Assembly: GCF_000427685.1 (NCBI RefSeq)
Contig: NZ_KE386573.1
Location: 1,286,938-1,350,937, forward strand
Source: Haloplanus natans DSM 17983
GTDB lineage: Archaea; Halobacteriota; Halobacteria; Halobacteriales; Haloferacaceae
Length of the DNA stretch: 64,000 nucleotides
Reading direction: 5' to 3'
The notes under the pieces were generated by a model. The model saw nothing but the letters and a program-made list of their open reading frames with translations. It did not search any database and was not told where the DNA came from. Positions 1 to 9,516 of this stretch are shown piece after piece. Both the position numbers and the translations under genes were made by a program. Position 1 is the stretch's first letter. The number at the start of each line of letters is the position of its first letter.

Positions 1-1
1 C

Positions 2-490
2 ATCGAAGCCGGGCCGTTCATCGAGGCGTTCGTCGTCATCATCGCGCTCCCGCTGACGCTCGCGTGGGCGACCGAATACTGGGCGGAGCGCTCCGAACGT
101 GGCGCCCAGTGGCAGGACACGATGGGCCGGTTGCCGGTGCCGATGATGGGGGCGACGCTGTTCGTCGTGATCGCCTCCCAACTCCCGCGGGTGCAGGATT
201 CGATCGGACAGGTCGCGGCGGTCGTCCCCGTCTACGTGGCGTTTCTGGTCATCATGCCGCTGCTCGGTCGGTTCGTGGCGGGTGTGCTCGGGATGGAGGC
301 CGGCGAGAGCCGTGCGCTCGTGTTCACCGCTGTCACGCGGAACTCGCTGGTCGTTCTTCCGCTGGCGCTCGCGCTCCCGTCGGGCTATGCGCTCGCACCA
401 GCGCTCGTGGTCACCCAGACGCTCGTCGAACTGACGGGGATGGTTGTCCTCACACGAATCGTCCCGGCCTGGTTAGTCCCGGATTCTTGA
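2..490 (+). CDS. ACR3/bile-acid-symporter-type permease, C-terminal part (5' end outside window)
   Basis: The reading frame is open from base 2 and ends at 490, leaving about 162 residues without the N-terminus. The visible part is a chain of hydrophobic segments (near IEAFVVIIALPLTLAWA, MMGATLFVVIA, VVPVYVAFLVIM, SLVVLPLALALP) separated by short polar loops, as in an inner-membrane transporter. The TAVTRNSLVVLPLALALP stretch is like the ACR3 arsenite efflux and bile acid:Na+ symporter superfamily. The substrate cannot be read from this fragment. It is convergent with the ribosomal operon; the 227 bases between it and secY hold nothing I can support. Confidence 0.6.
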   Translation: MEAGPFIEAFVVIIALPLTLAWATEYWAERSERGAQWQDTMGRLPVPMMGATLFVVIASQLPRVQDSIGQVAAVVPVYVAFLVIMPLLGRFVAGVLGMEAGESRALVFTAVTRNSLVVLPLALALPSGYALAPALVVTQTLVELTGMVVLTRIVPAWLVPDS

Positions 491-717
491 TCTCGATGCC
501 GATCGGAGTGATTGAGTCACAATCGCGGGGGTGGGTTACCGGCGCTCGTGGTGTTCGCCAACGAAGCCGACCGTGAGGAGGAACTCGTCGAACCGCTCGA
601 CGGTCTCGGCTGCATCCAGTTGATCGAAGAGATCCGTCACGCCGACTATCGAGCGAAGGCGGAACGCGGGGCAGTCGCTCACGAGGGGTGAATACGTTAA
701 AGAAGTCCAGATGTTCG

Positions 718-2187
718 TTACTCCGAGCCGAACATCTGGCGCATCATCGGATGCATCTCCATCAACTGCTCTTCGGCGATCTCCTCGTACAGTTTGTACG
801 TGATGGAGACGGTGAGCAGGAGGCCGGTCCCGGAGACCTGCCCGATGGTACCGAGCATGTTGGCGCCGACGGCGAGCAAGCCGACGAGCGCGCCGCCGAT
901 GACGGTCACCTGTGGGATGTAACGCTCCATGACCTTCTCGATGACCTGCGGGTTGCGCCGGAAGCCCGGAATCTGCATCCCGGAGTTCTGGATCTGCTGG
1001 GCGGTCGCCTCCGGGCCCATCCCGGTGGTCTCCACCCAGAAGATGGCGAAGATGGCGCCGCCGACGACCATGACGAAGAGGTCGAGCCCCACCCGGATCA
1101 CGATCTGCCACGGTTCGGCCGCGGTCCCGGCGAGCCACCACATCCAGTCGGTGCGCGATTGGATCGGTGCCAGGTAGTAGAACAGCCCGGCGGTGGGCTG
1201 GCCGTTACTGTACTGCCCGAGCCACGCTGGCATCGCGGTCCACGTGCTGTTGAGGATGCGCCCGGCGAACTGGATGTTCGCCTGCAGGGCGCGCACGAGG
1301 ATCATGGGCAGGACGCTGGCGTAGATGAGTTTCACCGGGAAGCGACCGCGAGCGCCCTTGACGCGGGCGTGCGAGAGGGGAATCTCGACGCGAACGCTCT
1401 CGGCGTAGACGACGATACCGAAGATGAGCACCGTCGTCACCAGCGCGAGCAACTGCCCCTGGCCGAGCAGGAGTGCCTGAAGCCCCTGTGCGGTGAGGGG
1501 CGAGGCGATCTCCTGGGCGCCGGTCAGGATGGCGAACCACGTCGGGAAGAAGCCGGGCGTGCCGCCCAGGCCCTCCCACGCGAACAGCCCGCCGACGAGC
1601 TGTTGGCTCACGCCGGCGATGATGAACAGTCCAACGCCGGACCCGACGCCCCACTTGCTGACGATTTCGTCCATGAACAGGATGAGGATACCACCGACGG
1701 CGATCTGGACGAACAGCAGGGCCTGGACGCCGCCGAGACCGATATTCAGCGACTGGCCGACGGCGGGGTCGGCCGGCAGGAAGTTGCCGGCGAAGACCAT
1801 CGGCAGCCCGGTCAGACAGATCATGACGACCACCAGCAGCTTCTGGAGGCCCTGATACAGCACCTGATCGCGGGGGTCGTCCGTGTCGAGGCCGAGCAGA
1901 TCGGCCCCGCCGAGTAGCTGCAAAACGATGCTCGCCGTGACGATGGGGCCGATCCCCAACTGGAGGATCGAGCCCTGTGACCCGGCGAGGATCGACCGGA
2001 AGCGGCCGAACAGGTCGCTCTGCGTGCCGGCGTCCAGCCCGAACAGCTGGACGTTCGTCAGGAAAAAATACAACACGAGAATGCCCGCGGTCCAGCCGAG
2101 CTTCCGCCGGAAGGGGACGTGCCCCTCCGGCCGCGCGACTGACGGCATCCGCGTCAGCACCGGTTCGGCGGTCTCCTTCCATCCCAT
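718..2187 (-). CDS. secY: preprotein translocase subunit SecY
   Basis: This is the channel subunit of the SecYE-beta translocon in the cell membrane, which moves unfolded proteins out of or into the membrane. The 489-residue product starts MGWKETAEPVLTRMPSVARP, typical for archaeal SecY, and has about ten hydrophobic helices. There is a plug-like segment after helix 1 and an archaeal-type loop insert before the last helices. It is the last gene of the ribosomal operon, 3 bases after the uL15 stop codon, so it is probably co-translated with the ribosomal proteins. Length is normal for haloarchaea. Confidence 0.97.
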   Translation of the reverse strand: MGWKETAEPVLTRMPSVARPEGHVPFRRKLGWTAGILVLYFFLTNVQLFGLDAGTQSDLFGRFRSILAGSQGSILQLGIGPIVTASIVLQLLGGADLLGLDTDDPRDQVLYQGLQKLLVVVMICLTGLPMVFAGNFLPADPAVGQSLNIGLGGVQALLFVQIAVGGILILFMDEIVSKWGVGSGVGLFIIAGVSQQLVGGLFAWEGLGGTPGFFPTWFAILTGAQEIASPLTAQGLQALLLGQGQLLALVTTVLIFGIVVYAESVRVEIPLSHARVKGARGRFPVKLIYASVLPMILVRALQANIQFAGRILNSTWTAMPAWLGQYSNGQPTAGLFYYLAPIQSRTDWMWWLAGTAAEPWQIVIRVGLDLFVMVVGGAIFAIFWVETTGMGPEATAQQIQNSGMQIPGFRRNPQVIEKVMERYIPQVTVIGGALVGLLAVGANMLGTIGQVSGTGLLLTVSITYKLYEEIAEEQLMEMHPMMRQMFGSE

Positions 2188-2190
2188 GGG

Positions 2191-2685
2191 TTACTCCTCG
2201 TCCGACTCCTCGGAGTCGTCCGCCTTCTCGGCTTCGGCCGCCTCGCCGCGTTCGGAGAGGGCCGCGCTTCCGCCGGCGGATTCGATCTTTTCGACCGCGC
2301 TCGCGGTGAACGCGTCGGCGACGACCGACAGTTCGTTGCGGACCTGTCCGTCACCGAGCACCTTCACCACGTCGGCCTCGTAGCCGTCGTCGACCACGTC
2401 GCGGGCGTCGATGTGGTAGCCGTCGCCCGTCTCCTCGGCAACCCCGTCGGCGACGTAGAGGACGGCGTTCTCGTCGAGTTCCTGCACCGTCACCTCGACG
2501 ACGTCGTCTTTCGCGCTCTCGGGGCGCTTGAAGCCGTGTTTGCCGATCGGTTCGTAGTTGTGGAACTCGTGTTTGGAGCGGCCCGCGCGGCCGCGACCGC
2601 CACGGTGACCGGCGCCGCGCCGGTTCTTGTGGGTGCCGCCACCGTGTGTCCTGGAGCCGCGCTGGCGTTTTTTCTTGTTCGTCAT
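2191..2685 (-). CDS. rpl15: ribosomal protein uL15
   Basis: This is a large-subunit protein binding 23S rRNA. It is 164 residues, starting MTNKKKRQRGSRTHGGGTHK, the basic Gly/Arg-rich loop of archaeal uL15, followed by a globular domain and an acidic haloarchaeal tail (EKADDSEESDEE). The frame is open further upstream, but the ATG at 2685 overlaps the uL30 stop by four bases (ATGA) and matches the family N-terminus, so it is chosen. It is co-transcribed with secY. Confidence 0.96.
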   Translation of the reverse strand: MTNKKKRQRGSRTHGGGTHKNRRGAGHRGGRGRAGRSKHEFHNYEPIGKHGFKRPESAKDDVVEVTVQELDENAVLYVADGVAEETGDGYHIDARDVVDDGYEADVVKVLGDGQVRNELSVVADAFTASAVEKIESAGGSAALSERGEAAEAEKADDSEESDEE

Positions 2686-3146
2686 CGCATGGCCTCCAGC
2701 AGTCGGTCGATCTCCTCGGTGGAGTGTTTGCCGAGTTGTCCGCTCTCGACGGTCGGGTGCTTGACGCCCTCGTGGCCACCACGCGGCGGGTGAAGCCGGA
2801 TCGATGGGGAGAGCCCCTCGTCGCGGAGCGTCGTCTCCTCGTCGACCAGCGCCGCCGCCAACTCGTCCACGCCGTCGTAGTCGGTGTTGGCCGCGGTCCA
2901 CTCGTCGTCGATGTCGACCGAGCCTTCGAGGGGTTCGGCACGACGACGGATGAGCGTCGCCACCACGTCGGCCGACGGTTCGCCGTGGGCGACGTAGTCG
3001 TTCACCTTCGTGATCATGCCGCGATAGGTGTCCGTCTCGGGCACCAGCGTACACTGGTTGACGGCGTGCAGGTTGAGCATCGAGAGCGTATCCTGCACGT
3101 CACCGGAGATGTTCACCTCGCCGCGGATCTGGACGAGCGCTTCCAT
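2682..3146 (-). CDS. rpl30: ribosomal protein uL30
   Basis: This large-subunit protein of 154 residues ([19 protein letters not shown]) is of the long archaeal/eukaryal uL30 type, not the 60-residue bacterial form. The ATG at 3146 overlaps the uS5 stop (TGATG). A GTG one codon earlier (3149) is possible but would deepen the overlap. The end overlaps uL15 by four bases, which suggests translational coupling. Confidence 0.95.
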   Translation of the reverse strand: MEALVQIRGEVNISGDVQDTLSMLNLHAVNQCTLVPETDTYRGMITKVNDYVAHGEPSADVVATLIRRRAEPLEGSVDIDDEWTAANTDYDGVDELAAALVDEETTLRDEGLSPSIRLHPPRGGHEGVKHPTVESGQLGKHSTEEIDRLLEAMR

Positions 3147-3796
3147 CACTCGTTCACCTCGCGCTGCTTGCGTCGCGCCCGCTGGGGCGTCCGCGACTGC
3201 GACGCGTTCTGGAGCGCGTTGTACGTCGCCTTCGCGAGGTTGACGGTCGTCCGGGTGTTACCGTTGGACTTCGTCCAGGCGTCCTGAACGCCCGCGAGTT
3301 CGAGGATGTTCCGCACCGTGGGTGCGGCTGCCAGCCCCAGCCCCTGCGGGGCGGGAATGATCTCGACGGTGACCGAGCCGGCTTTGCCCGTCGCCTTCCG
3401 GGTCAGGGAGTTGACGCCGCCCGCGCGGTCCTCCCAGGACCCCGAGCCACGGTCGACCTCGATGATGTTCAGCTTGGCAACGTCGATGGCCTTCTGGATG
3501 GCGGAGCCGACCTGATCGTCACGGGCCTCGGCGTAGCCGAGGTAGCCGTCGCGGTTGCCCACTGCGACGACACACCGGAACTTCACCCGGCGCCCGGAGT
3601 CGGTCATGCGCTGGACCATGTTGATGTCGAGCACCTCGTCGTCCAGCCCCGGAAGGAGCTGATCGACGATTTCGGCCTCCTTCAGCGGGAGACCGGACTC
3701 CAGTGCTGCCTTCATCGACGAGATGTCGCCGTCCTGTACCTTGCGGCCGAGCCGCGTGCGCGGTTCCCAGCCGTCGCCGTAATCGTTACTGCTCAT
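3146..3796 (-). CDS. rps5: ribosomal protein uS5
   Basis: This small-subunit protein helps keep decoding accurate. The 216-residue product has the double-stranded RNA-binding-like S5 domain (around [18 protein letters not shown]) and the S5 C-terminal domain ([20 protein letters not shown]). Length and N-terminus ([17 protein letters not shown]) match haloarchaeal uS5. It overlaps uL18 by 11 bases and uL30 by one base. Confidence 0.97.
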   Translation of the reverse strand: MSSNDYGDGWEPRTRLGRKVQDGDISSMKAALESGLPLKEAEIVDQLLPGLDDEVLDINMVQRMTDSGRRVKFRCVVAVGNRDGYLGYAEARDDQVGSAIQKAIDVAKLNIIEVDRGSGSWEDRAGGVNSLTRKATGKAGSVTVEIIPAPQGLGLAAAPTVRNILELAGVQDAWTKSNGNTRTTVNLAKATYNALQNASQSRTPQRARRKQREVNE

Positions 3797-4346
3797 TGTC
3801 CTCCATCAGTCGTTCGCGCACTTCGTCGAAGTGCTCGGGAAGCGCCGTCGCGTCGAAGTCGCCGCCGTACAGCGGTTCGTCCAGCTGTTCGGCGTACTCG
3901 GCGATATGCTCGCCTCGGTTTCGCGACCAGTCCGCGAGGACGCTCTCGCTGTGCGGAATCTCGAGTCCCGCGTCGATTGCGCCTTCCTGTACTGCGAACA
4001 CCTTGTTGCCCGGCGTCGCCGTGTTGAGACCGATGTCGAGGACGGCCTCCGTGAGGCCGGCATCGAGCGCCCGCATCCCCGCGAGATACCCCGTCAGGTA
4101 CGCGCTGGGGAGGTTGCCCGTCGGGGCGTCCCAGCCGTACTCGGCGAGGTCCTCGGAGGAGGCGGCCGCGTGTGTCTCGTCACCGCTCGGACCGGGAGTG
4201 ATCAGCTGCGCCCTGACGTGCCGGTTGCTCACGCGAGCAACCAGGCGTGGCTTGCCGGATTTCAGCAGGCGCAACCTCTGGTGGTAGTCGGTTCGGTCCT
4301 CGCGGCGGCGCCGCATCGGGACCTTGTATCGTGGGCCTGTTGCCAT
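3786..4346 (-). CDS. rpl18: ribosomal protein uL18
   Basis: This is a 5S rRNA-binding protein of the central protuberance. The 186-residue product starts [20 protein letters not shown], the diagnostic archaeal uL18 start, with the conserved region [20 protein letters not shown]. It overlaps the eL19 stop by one base and extends 11 bases into uS5. Confidence 0.97.
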   Translation of the reverse strand: MATGPRYKVPMRRRREDRTDYHQRLRLLKSGKPRLVARVSNRHVRAQLITPGPSGDETHAAASSEDLAEYGWDAPTGNLPSAYLTGYLAGMRALDAGLTEAVLDIGLNTATPGNKVFAVQEGAIDAGLEIPHSESVLADWSRNRGEHIAEYAEQLDEPLYGGDFDATALPEHFDEVRERLMEDNEQ

Positions 4347-4804
4347 CAGTCGTTCACCTCAACGTCGTAGTTGTTCTCGATGTACGCTTCGAGTCGCGCC
4401 ACGCTCTCGAACTCCCCACCGCCAGCCTTGTTGTAGAGCTCGCGGTACTGGGTGCGGTCGAGGGGGCCGTCGTCGCGCAACTCGCGCAGACGACGCCGCT
4501 GGGCACGGATTCGACTCGTCCAGTTCGCCTTTTCGTTCTCGCGCGCGCCGGCCGTCCCGCGACGGGTGCCGGCGCCGGTCCGATGACCGTACGCCTGCTT
4601 GTCCGCCCGTTCGCGGGCACGGCCACGCGAGTTGTTCGACGCGTCTTTCTGCTGGATCGTGCCCTGATCGACCAGGTCACGGATGTCCTCGCGGGTGATC
4701 GCGTCCGCGATTTCGCCCTGCGCTTCGGGGTCGAACCAGACGCGGTCCTTGCCAACGTCGAGTACGTCGGCCGCGAGCCGTTTCTGTGCGCTCAGATCCG
4801 TCAT
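4346..4804 (-). CDS. rpl19e: ribosomal protein eL19
   Basis: This large-subunit protein is found only in archaea and eukaryotes. The 152-residue product starts [20 protein letters not shown] and has the basic central helix segment ([20 protein letters not shown]) that lies in rRNA. It overlaps eL32 by four bases (ATGA). Confidence 0.96.
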   Translation of the reverse strand: MTDLSAQKRLAADVLDVGKDRVWFDPEAQGEIADAITREDIRDLVDQGTIQQKDASNNSRGRARERADKQAYGHRTGAGTRRGTAGARENEKANWTSRIRAQRRRLRELRDDGPLDRTQYRELYNKAGGGEFESVARLEAYIENNYDVEVND

Positions 4805-5523
4805 GCTTTGTCCTCCGTCTCGACTTCGACCTCGACGTACGTCGGGTTGAGGACGCGAATCTCGCGGTCCTCACAGACGTCTTCGATCCGCTCGCGCTTG
4901 CGTCCGCCCACGCCGCTCGCGATGCGAACGGCCTCGCTGTCGGGGTCGACCCCCTCCAGGTCGTCCGTGTTGTGGACTCGAACCTCCTCGAAGCCGCTCG
5001 GGTGCAGGCCACGGGCGGCCGCCGGCGAGCGGTAGCCCGCCTCGACGGTCGCGCCCTTGCCTTTGATCCCGCGGCGCTGTTTCGAGAGGTTCCCGCGCGG
5101 CTGTCGCCACGAGGTCGGGGTGCGCTTTTTCTTGTGGTAGTCTTGCCGGTTGAACTGTGGCTTGCCCTGCCGGCGCTTCTGAACGAGCGCCCGGGCGGCC
5201 TCGTCGTCGAGGTCCGGGGTCTTGTCGGCGTGGCCGCGGGGACGGAGTTCCGTCTCTACGTCCTCGCTTTCCTCGACGTCCTCCTCGATCTCCTCTTCGA
5301 CTTCGGCTTCGGTCTCCTCGCTGACTTCGAGACCACCCACGTCCGCTTTGATCCGTGCGGCGAGGGCGTTGCCGACGCCGTCGATGTCGGCGAGTTCGGA
5401 CTGGCTCGCAGCCTTGAGGTCCTCGATGGACTCGTAGCCGGCGTCGCGGAGCGCCTCGGCCTTCGAGGGGCCGACACCACCGATGTCTTCGATCTCTTGG
5501 ATGTCGTCTTCTGCGTCGCTCAT
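4801..5523 (-). CDS. rpl32e: ribosomal protein eL32 with N-terminal helix-hairpin-helix extension
   Basis: This archaeal/eukaryal large-subunit protein has 240 residues, about 100 more than the core eL32 family. Residues 1-60 form a helix-hairpin-helix unit ([19 protein letters not shown] and [13 protein letters not shown]) like that of Rad51/RadA. An acidic Glu-rich linker (about 68-95) follows. The eL32 core starts near [20 protein letters not shown]. The HhH extension is a known haloarchaeal feature; its role on the ribosome is not shown by the sequence. Confidence 0.95.
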   Translation of the reverse strand: MSDAEDDIQEIEDIGGVGPSKAEALRDAGYESIEDLKAASQSELADIDGVGNALAARIKADVGGLEVSEETEAEVEEEIEEDVEESEDVETELRPRGHADKTPDLDDEAARALVQKRRQGKPQFNRQDYHKKKRTPTSWRQPRGNLSKQRRGIKGKGATVEAGYRSPAAARGLHPSGFEEVRVHNTDDLEGVDPDSEAVRIASGVGGRKRERIEDVCEDREIRVLNPTYVEVEVETEDKA

Positions 5524-6060
5524 CTACGCGCCACCTGCCTTCGGTTTCTTCGTGATGTAGACGCCGTCCTGGAAGACGCGGGTGTCCTTGTCGTTGACCC
5601 GCGTCAACTGTTCGATGTCGGCGGCGGTCTGTCCGACGGCCTCCTTGTCGGGGCCGGAGAGGCTGATCTCCTCGCCGTCGACCTGTACCTCCGTGTCGCC
5701 GCGGATCGGAACCGTCCGCGGCGCGCGTTCGCCGAGGAAGTTCTCGATGACGACCTCGTCGCCCTCGACGGTGACCTGCATCGGGAAGTGAGCGTAGAAG
5801 ATTTCCATCTGATACTCCCACCCCTCGGTCACGCCGTGGAGCATGTTCTGGACGTGGCTCTCGAAGGTGCCGACCGTCGAACGCGTGCTGGCGTCGTCGG
5901 CCTCACTCTCGATTACCACGTGGTCGCCCTCGACGGACACCGACACGTCGGGGTACCAGAGGCGTCGCGTGACGCTCCCGTTCGGTCCCTCGACGGTCAG
6001 GTCGAGATGGTCCATCTCGGCGGACACGTCGTCCGGAATCTCGAGTTCTGTTCGGTTCAT
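5524..6060 (-). CDS. rpl6: ribosomal protein uL6
   Basis: This large-subunit protein lies near the factor-binding site. It is 178 residues and starts MNRTELEIPDDVSAEMDHLD, with two repeated uL6 domains. The ATG at 6060 is chosen over a longer upstream frame because it fits the family start and lies 2 bases after the uS8 stop codon. It ends one base before the eL32 start codon. Confidence 0.96.
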   Translation of the reverse strand: MNRTELEIPDDVSAEMDHLDLTVEGPNGSVTRRLWYPDVSVSVEGDHVVIESEADDASTRSTVGTFESHVQNMLHGVTEGWEYQMEIFYAHFPMQVTVEGDEVVIENFLGERAPRTVPIRGDTEVQVDGEEISLSGPDKEAVGQTAADIEQLTRVNDKDTRVFQDGVYITKKPKAGGA

Positions 6061-6062
6061 TG

Positions 6063-6455
6063 TTAGTAGACGTACGCGATCACCTGGCCACCGATGCCCC
6101 GTTCGCGGGCCTCGTAGTGGCTCATGACGCCGTGACTGGTCGTGACGACGAGTGCCCCGTAGTCGCGGGCGGGGAGATACCGTTTCTCCCACTTTTCGTA
6201 CTCGTCGGCGCCCGCCGAGTAGCGGGGCTTGACGACGCCACACTGGTTGATCGCACCTTTCAGTTCGATCTCGAAGCGACCGGACTTGCCGTCGTCGACG
6301 AACTCGAAGCCGTCGATGTACCCGCGGTCGTAGAAGACCTCGAGTACCGATCCGATCACGTTCGAGGCGGGCTGTACCGTGTGGGACAGATGTCCCACGC
6401 TCTCGGCGTTGTCGAGTCCCGAGAGCGCGTTCGAGAGGGGGTCGTTCCCTGCCAT
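6063..6455 (-). CDS. rps8: ribosomal protein uS8
   Basis: This primary 16S rRNA-binding protein has 130 residues (MAGNDPLSNALSGLDNAESV). The C-terminal signature VTTSHGVMSHYEARERGIGG is typical of uS8. The ATG at 6455 is 2 bases downstream of the uS14 stop; the longer upstream frame belongs to no known uS8. Confidence 0.96.
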   Translation of the reverse strand: MAGNDPLSNALSGLDNAESVGHLSHTVQPASNVIGSVLEVFYDRGYIDGFEFVDDGKSGRFEIELKGAINQCGVVKPRYSAGADEYEKWEKRYLPARDYGALVVTTSHGVMSHYEARERGIGGQVIAYVY

Positions 6456-6457
6456 TG

Positions 6458-6640
6458 TTATCGATACTTCTTGAAGCCCATGTCGCGTGCGACCTCTCGG
6501 AAGCACTGCCGACACAGGAAGATGTCGTATTTGCCGACGAGTCCCTGCTTGCGCCCGCACCGACGACACTGGTGTCGGTCGCCGGTTCGGGGCGAGGCGT
6601 GCTCGCCGGTCACGTCCTGTTCGTCCTGTGATTCACTCAT
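6458..6640 (-). CDS. rps14: ribosomal protein uS14 (zinc-binding type)
   Basis: This is a 60-residue small-subunit protein with a four-cysteine zinc site, CRRC at about 25-28 and CRQC at about 43-46, and the conserved end RDMGFKKYR. It overlaps uL5 by four bases. Confidence 0.96.
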   Translation of the reverse strand: MSESQDEQDVTGEHASPRTGDRHQCRRCGRKQGLVGKYDIFLCRQCFREVARDMGFKKYR

Positions 6641-7164
6641 TCTGTCACCTCGACGTCGAAGTTGGATTCGAGGAACGACACCGCGTCCGCGGCGTCGAGG
6701 CGGTGCCCCGACGGGATCGAGCGCGACACCTTATCGCGCTTTGCGACGCGGTAGCCCGGCCGCACCAGGTTGACCGTCACGTCGAGCCCGTAGATCCCGA
6801 CGTTCGGGTCGTACTCCTGACTCGGGAACTCGGTGTGTTCCTCGATACCGAAGCTGAAGTTGCCGGTCTCGTCGAACTGCGAGGCCGAGAGATCGACCAG
6901 CGCGAGCGCCGTCTCGAGGAACTCCTCGGCGGCCTCGTCGCGCAGCGTCACCTTCGCACCGATGGGGTCGCCCTCGCGGATGTTGAACTCCTGGACGGTC
7001 CGCTTGGCGCTCGTCCGTACGCTCCGCTGGCCGGTCACGGCCTCCAGAATGTCCTCGGCGTCCGCGAGTTCGCGACCGCCTTCGCCGACGCCCATGTGGA
7101 CGACGACTTTTTCGATTCGCGGTTCGCGCATCTCGTGGAACTCGGCGGATTCGGCGTCGCTCAT
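6637..7164 (-). CDS. rpl5: ribosomal protein uL5
   Basis: This 5S rRNA-binding protein has 175 residues, with the conserved [20 protein letters not shown] near the start and [19 protein letters not shown] in the middle. It overlaps eS4 and uS14 by four bases each. Confidence 0.97.
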   Translation of the reverse strand: MSDAESAEFHEMREPRIEKVVVHMGVGEGGRELADAEDILEAVTGQRSVRTSAKRTVQEFNIREGDPIGAKVTLRDEAAEEFLETALALVDLSASQFDETGNFSFGIEEHTEFPSQEYDPNVGIYGLDVTVNLVRPGYRVAKRDKVSRSIPSGHRLDAADAVSFLESNFDVEVTE

Positions 7165-7868
7165 TCGTCAGCCTCCTCGGTGAAGTTCTCGTCGATCACG
7201 ACGACGTACTCCTCGACCGTCTCGAAGCCCTCGTCGTCGTCCTGGGAGACGGTGACGACGTTGTCGCCGCTACCGGGCGTGACGGTGATGTCCTCGATCG
7301 TACCGATCTCGCCGGCGTGGCTGCCGGCGACGGCGGTCACGAGTGCACCCTCCTCGTAGACGAAGTGGGCGACGATGTCTTTGGTCTCGTTGTCGACGAC
7401 GAGCGAGTCGCCGGTGGCGTACTCCGTCCCCGCGTCGACGCGAACGTTCGCGCCGTCGTGGAGCGTCAACTGGATGTCGCCGCCGGTGACCTGCGTCTTG
7501 CGGGCGATCTTGCCGAGGCGGCTTCCGGCCGCGTCGGCGTCGACGGGCGTCAGCGCCAGCCGACCGCCTTCGTCCGGGAACACTCGGTAGAACTCCTCAC
7601 GCTCGGGGAACGCGAGGATGTCGAACATCCCGATGGGGCGTTCGACGCTCGACGGCACGTCGCCGTTGACGTAGACGCCGCCCTCGTTGAGCGCGTAGTT
7701 GGCTTCCTTCCGCGAGTCGACGTAGCCGAGCACGTCCCGCAGGACGATGAGCAGGGGAACCCCCGCCTCGCCGTGCGGACCGGCGTCGGCCTTGACCGTC
7801 CACGTCGCGGTCTTCCGTTCGACCGGCCAGGACTTCGGGACCGAGAGTCGTTTCTGATGTCGCGTCAT
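7161..7868 (-). CDS. rps4e: ribosomal protein eS4
   Basis: This archaeal/eukaryal small-subunit protein has 235 residues. The start [20 protein letters not shown] is diagnostic. An S4-like RNA-binding domain (about 40-100) is followed by the eS4 core and a KOW motif ([20 protein letters not shown]). It overlaps both neighbours by four bases. Confidence 0.97.
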   Translation of the reverse strand: MTRHQKRLSVPKSWPVERKTATWTVKADAGPHGEAGVPLLIVLRDVLGYVDSRKEANYALNEGGVYVNGDVPSSVERPIGMFDILAFPEREEFYRVFPDEGGRLALTPVDADAAGSRLGKIARKTQVTGGDIQLTLHDGANVRVDAGTEYATGDSLVVDNETKDIVAHFVYEEGALVTAVAGSHAGEIGTIEDITVTPGSGDNVVTVSQDDDEGFETVEEYVVVIDENFTEEADE

Positions 7869-8218
7869 TCGCTATCCTCCAGTCGCGCCCGTCTGCGGTC
7901 GTCCTCCAGATCGAGGTCGGTCACACGGAGGTTGCTCGCGTCGAGCGGCCGGGGCACTTCTTCGCCGTCGGCCTTCTCGACGGTCACATCCTCGACGTGG
8001 ACGACGCCGTCTTTGAGATCCACCGCGATCACGTCGGCTTCCTCGCCGGCGTGGTCGCCGCGGAGCACTTCGACGGTGTCGCCCGCGTTGACGCGAACCG
8101 ATCGCTGGCCGTACTCCTCTCGGAGGTCGTCCGCGAGCGTGGCCTTGACCTGTTCGTGTCGCTCGTGCAGGGGCGCCGTTCGTGTCTGCGTGCGCTGTTT
8201 GCGTGGCTGTCGAGTCAT
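7865..8218 (-). CDS. rpl24: ribosomal protein uL24
   Basis: This is a large-subunit assembly protein of 117 residues with a basic N-terminus ([20 protein letters not shown]) and a KOW motif ([20 protein letters not shown]). It overlaps uL14 by four bases. Confidence 0.96.
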   Translation of the reverse strand: MTRQPRKQRTQTRTAPLHERHEQVKATLADDLREEYGQRSVRVNAGDTVEVLRGDHAGEEADVIAVDLKDGVVHVEDVTVEKADGEEVPRPLDASNLRVTDLDLEDDRRRARLEDSE

Positions 8219-8613
8219 ACGATCATCGTTGCCGTGGATGCGATGCTCCCGAAGCGTTCGGCGACTTCCCGCGCGACGGGACCCTTGATCTCGGTCCCGC
8301 GAGGCTCTTCCATGTCGTCGATGACGACGGCGGCGTTGTCCTCGAATTTGACGCGCGTGCCGCTGGGGCGGCGGATGGGCTTGCGCTGGCGGACGACGAC
8401 CGCCTCCAGCACCTGCCGGCGCATTTCCGGCGTGCCCTTGGTGACCGAAACGGTCACCTTATCGCCGATGCCCGCTTTGGGGTGTCGGTTCTTGGTTCCG
8501 GAGTAGCCCGCGACGCTGATGACCTTCAGCTGGCGTGCGCCCGTGTTGTCGGCGCAGTTGATCAGCGATCCCTTGGCGAGGCCACGAGTGACGTCGGCTT
8601 TCAGCGCCTCCAT
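8215..8613 (-). CDS. rpl14: ribosomal protein uL14
   Basis: This large-subunit interface protein has 132 residues ([20 protein letters not shown]). The ATG at 8613 overlaps the uS17 stop (TGATG). A GTG one codon upstream (8616) would add a single residue and is less likely. Confidence 0.96.
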   Translation of the reverse strand: MEALKADVTRGLAKGSLINCADNTGARQLKVISVAGYSGTKNRHPKAGIGDKVTVSVTKGTPEMRRQVLEAVVVRQRKPIRRPSGTRVKFEDNAAVVIDDMEEPRGTEIKGPVAREVAERFGSIASTATMIV

Positions 8614-8939
8614 CACGCGTCACCTCCCAGTTTCTCGACGACCACGTGTGATTTGGTCTTCGAGAGGGGTCGGGTCTCCGCGATGCGGACCGTGTCGCCT
8701 TCCTCCAGGCCCAGACACGGGGGTGCGTGGGCCGGAACGCGACTCCGGCGTTTCATGTATCGGTCGTACTTCGGAACGCGAACGTCGTATTCGCGCTCGA
8801 CGACGACCGTCTTTTCCATTGCTGTGGAGGCGACCGTGCCCTCCAGCGTCTGCCCGCGCACGGACAACGAGCCGTGGAACGGACAGTGCTGGTCGGAACA
8901 GGCCTCCTCCGGTTCGGTTACGTTCAGTCCTATCGCCAT
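8613..8939 (-). CDS. rps17: ribosomal protein uS17
   Basis: This 16S rRNA-binding protein has 108 residues, [20 protein letters not shown], with a Cys pair (C14 and C19) typical of archaeal uS17 and an OB-fold core ([20 protein letters not shown]). The ATG at 8939 lies inside the end of rnp1 (10-base overlap); the longer upstream frame is not uS17-like. Confidence 0.96.
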   Translation of the reverse strand: MAIGLNVTEPEEACSDQHCPFHGSLSVRGQTLEGTVASTAMEKTVVVEREYDVRVPKYDRYMKRRSRVPAHAPPCLGLEEGDTVRIAETRPLSKTKSHVVVEKLGGDA

Positions 8940-9313
8940 GTGGATACACCTGCCTTCTCGGTTCGCAAGGCGGGTCGTGAGAGCAGTCGTGCGCCATCCA
9001 CCGTAACGTAGGCCACGTCCTCGCAACCGGCAGACTGACCAGTTCGGCTGGCAGTTTCCGACGGAAGTTCGGACGCGGTCCCCGACGCCTTCTCGGCGTC
9101 GGCGGCTTCATCTGTACGCGGTAGGGCAAACTCGAATGTCGTCCCCTGCTTGGGGAGTCGCCACACCCGATCCCCCTCGACGACGAGCGTCCGCATCGTC
9201 TCGCTAACGACGCGGCCGTTGATCCCGACTGCGTCGGGATTCGTCGACTCGACGACCCGCGCGTGCAGGCCGACGAGTTCGTGTCGGGTCAGGGTCTCGG
9301 GTGTGAGCGCCAT
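8930..9313 (-). CDS. rnp1: RNase P protein subunit 1 (Rnp1/Pop4/Rpp29 family)
   Basis: This is one of the archaeal RNase P proteins, which mature tRNA 5' ends. The 127-residue product has the family core [40 protein letters not shown] and a short Sm-like barrel end (FEFALP). An insertion of about 30 Ala/Glu/Ser-rich residues precedes the last strand region ([20 protein letters not shown]). Its place between uL29 and uS17 is the standard archaeal position. The ATG at 9313 overlaps the uL29 stop. Confidence 0.92.
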   Translation of the reverse strand: MALTPETLTRHELVGLHARVVESTNPDAVGINGRVVSETMRTLVVEGDRVWRLPKQGTTFEFALPRTDEAADAEKASGTASELPSETASRTGQSAGCEDVAYVTVDGARLLSRPALRTEKAGVSTWR

Positions 9314-9516
9314 CAGATATCGCCCTCTTCGCGCTGGATCGTCTTGATCCGCGCGATGGTCTTTTTCAGTTCGCCGGGTCGAGAGGGGTTGTCGGGCATC
9401 CCGCCGGCGGCCTGGACGGCCTTGGCGTTCAGCAGTTCCGTCTCGAGTTCCTCGAGTTCCGCCTCGCGTTCGGCGGGCGTCATGTCGCGAATCTCCGCAA
9501 CGTGTAGGATCGCCAT
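9313..9516 (-). CDS. rpl29: ribosomal protein uL29
   Basis: This 67-residue helical protein near the exit tunnel (MAILHVAEIRDMTPAERE) has the conserved end GELKKTIARIKTIQREEG. The ATG at 9516 overlaps the uS3 stop by one base, so this start is preferred to the much longer open frame upstream. Confidence 0.95.
   Translation of the reverse strand: MAILHVAEIRDMTPAEREAELEELETELLNAKAVQAAGGMPDNPSRPGELKKTIARIKTIQREEGDI

Noticed and set aside
491-717. Possible 45-55 residue frames between the permease gene and secY on either strand
   Set aside because: The plus frame lacks an ATG and starts only at TTG or GTG; the minus frame is the read-through of a shadow of secY. Nothing supports expression.
688-1917. 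409-residue plus-strand open frame opposite secY
   Set aside because: It is the antisense shadow of secY, with His/Asp-rich composition typical of GC-rich antisense frames.
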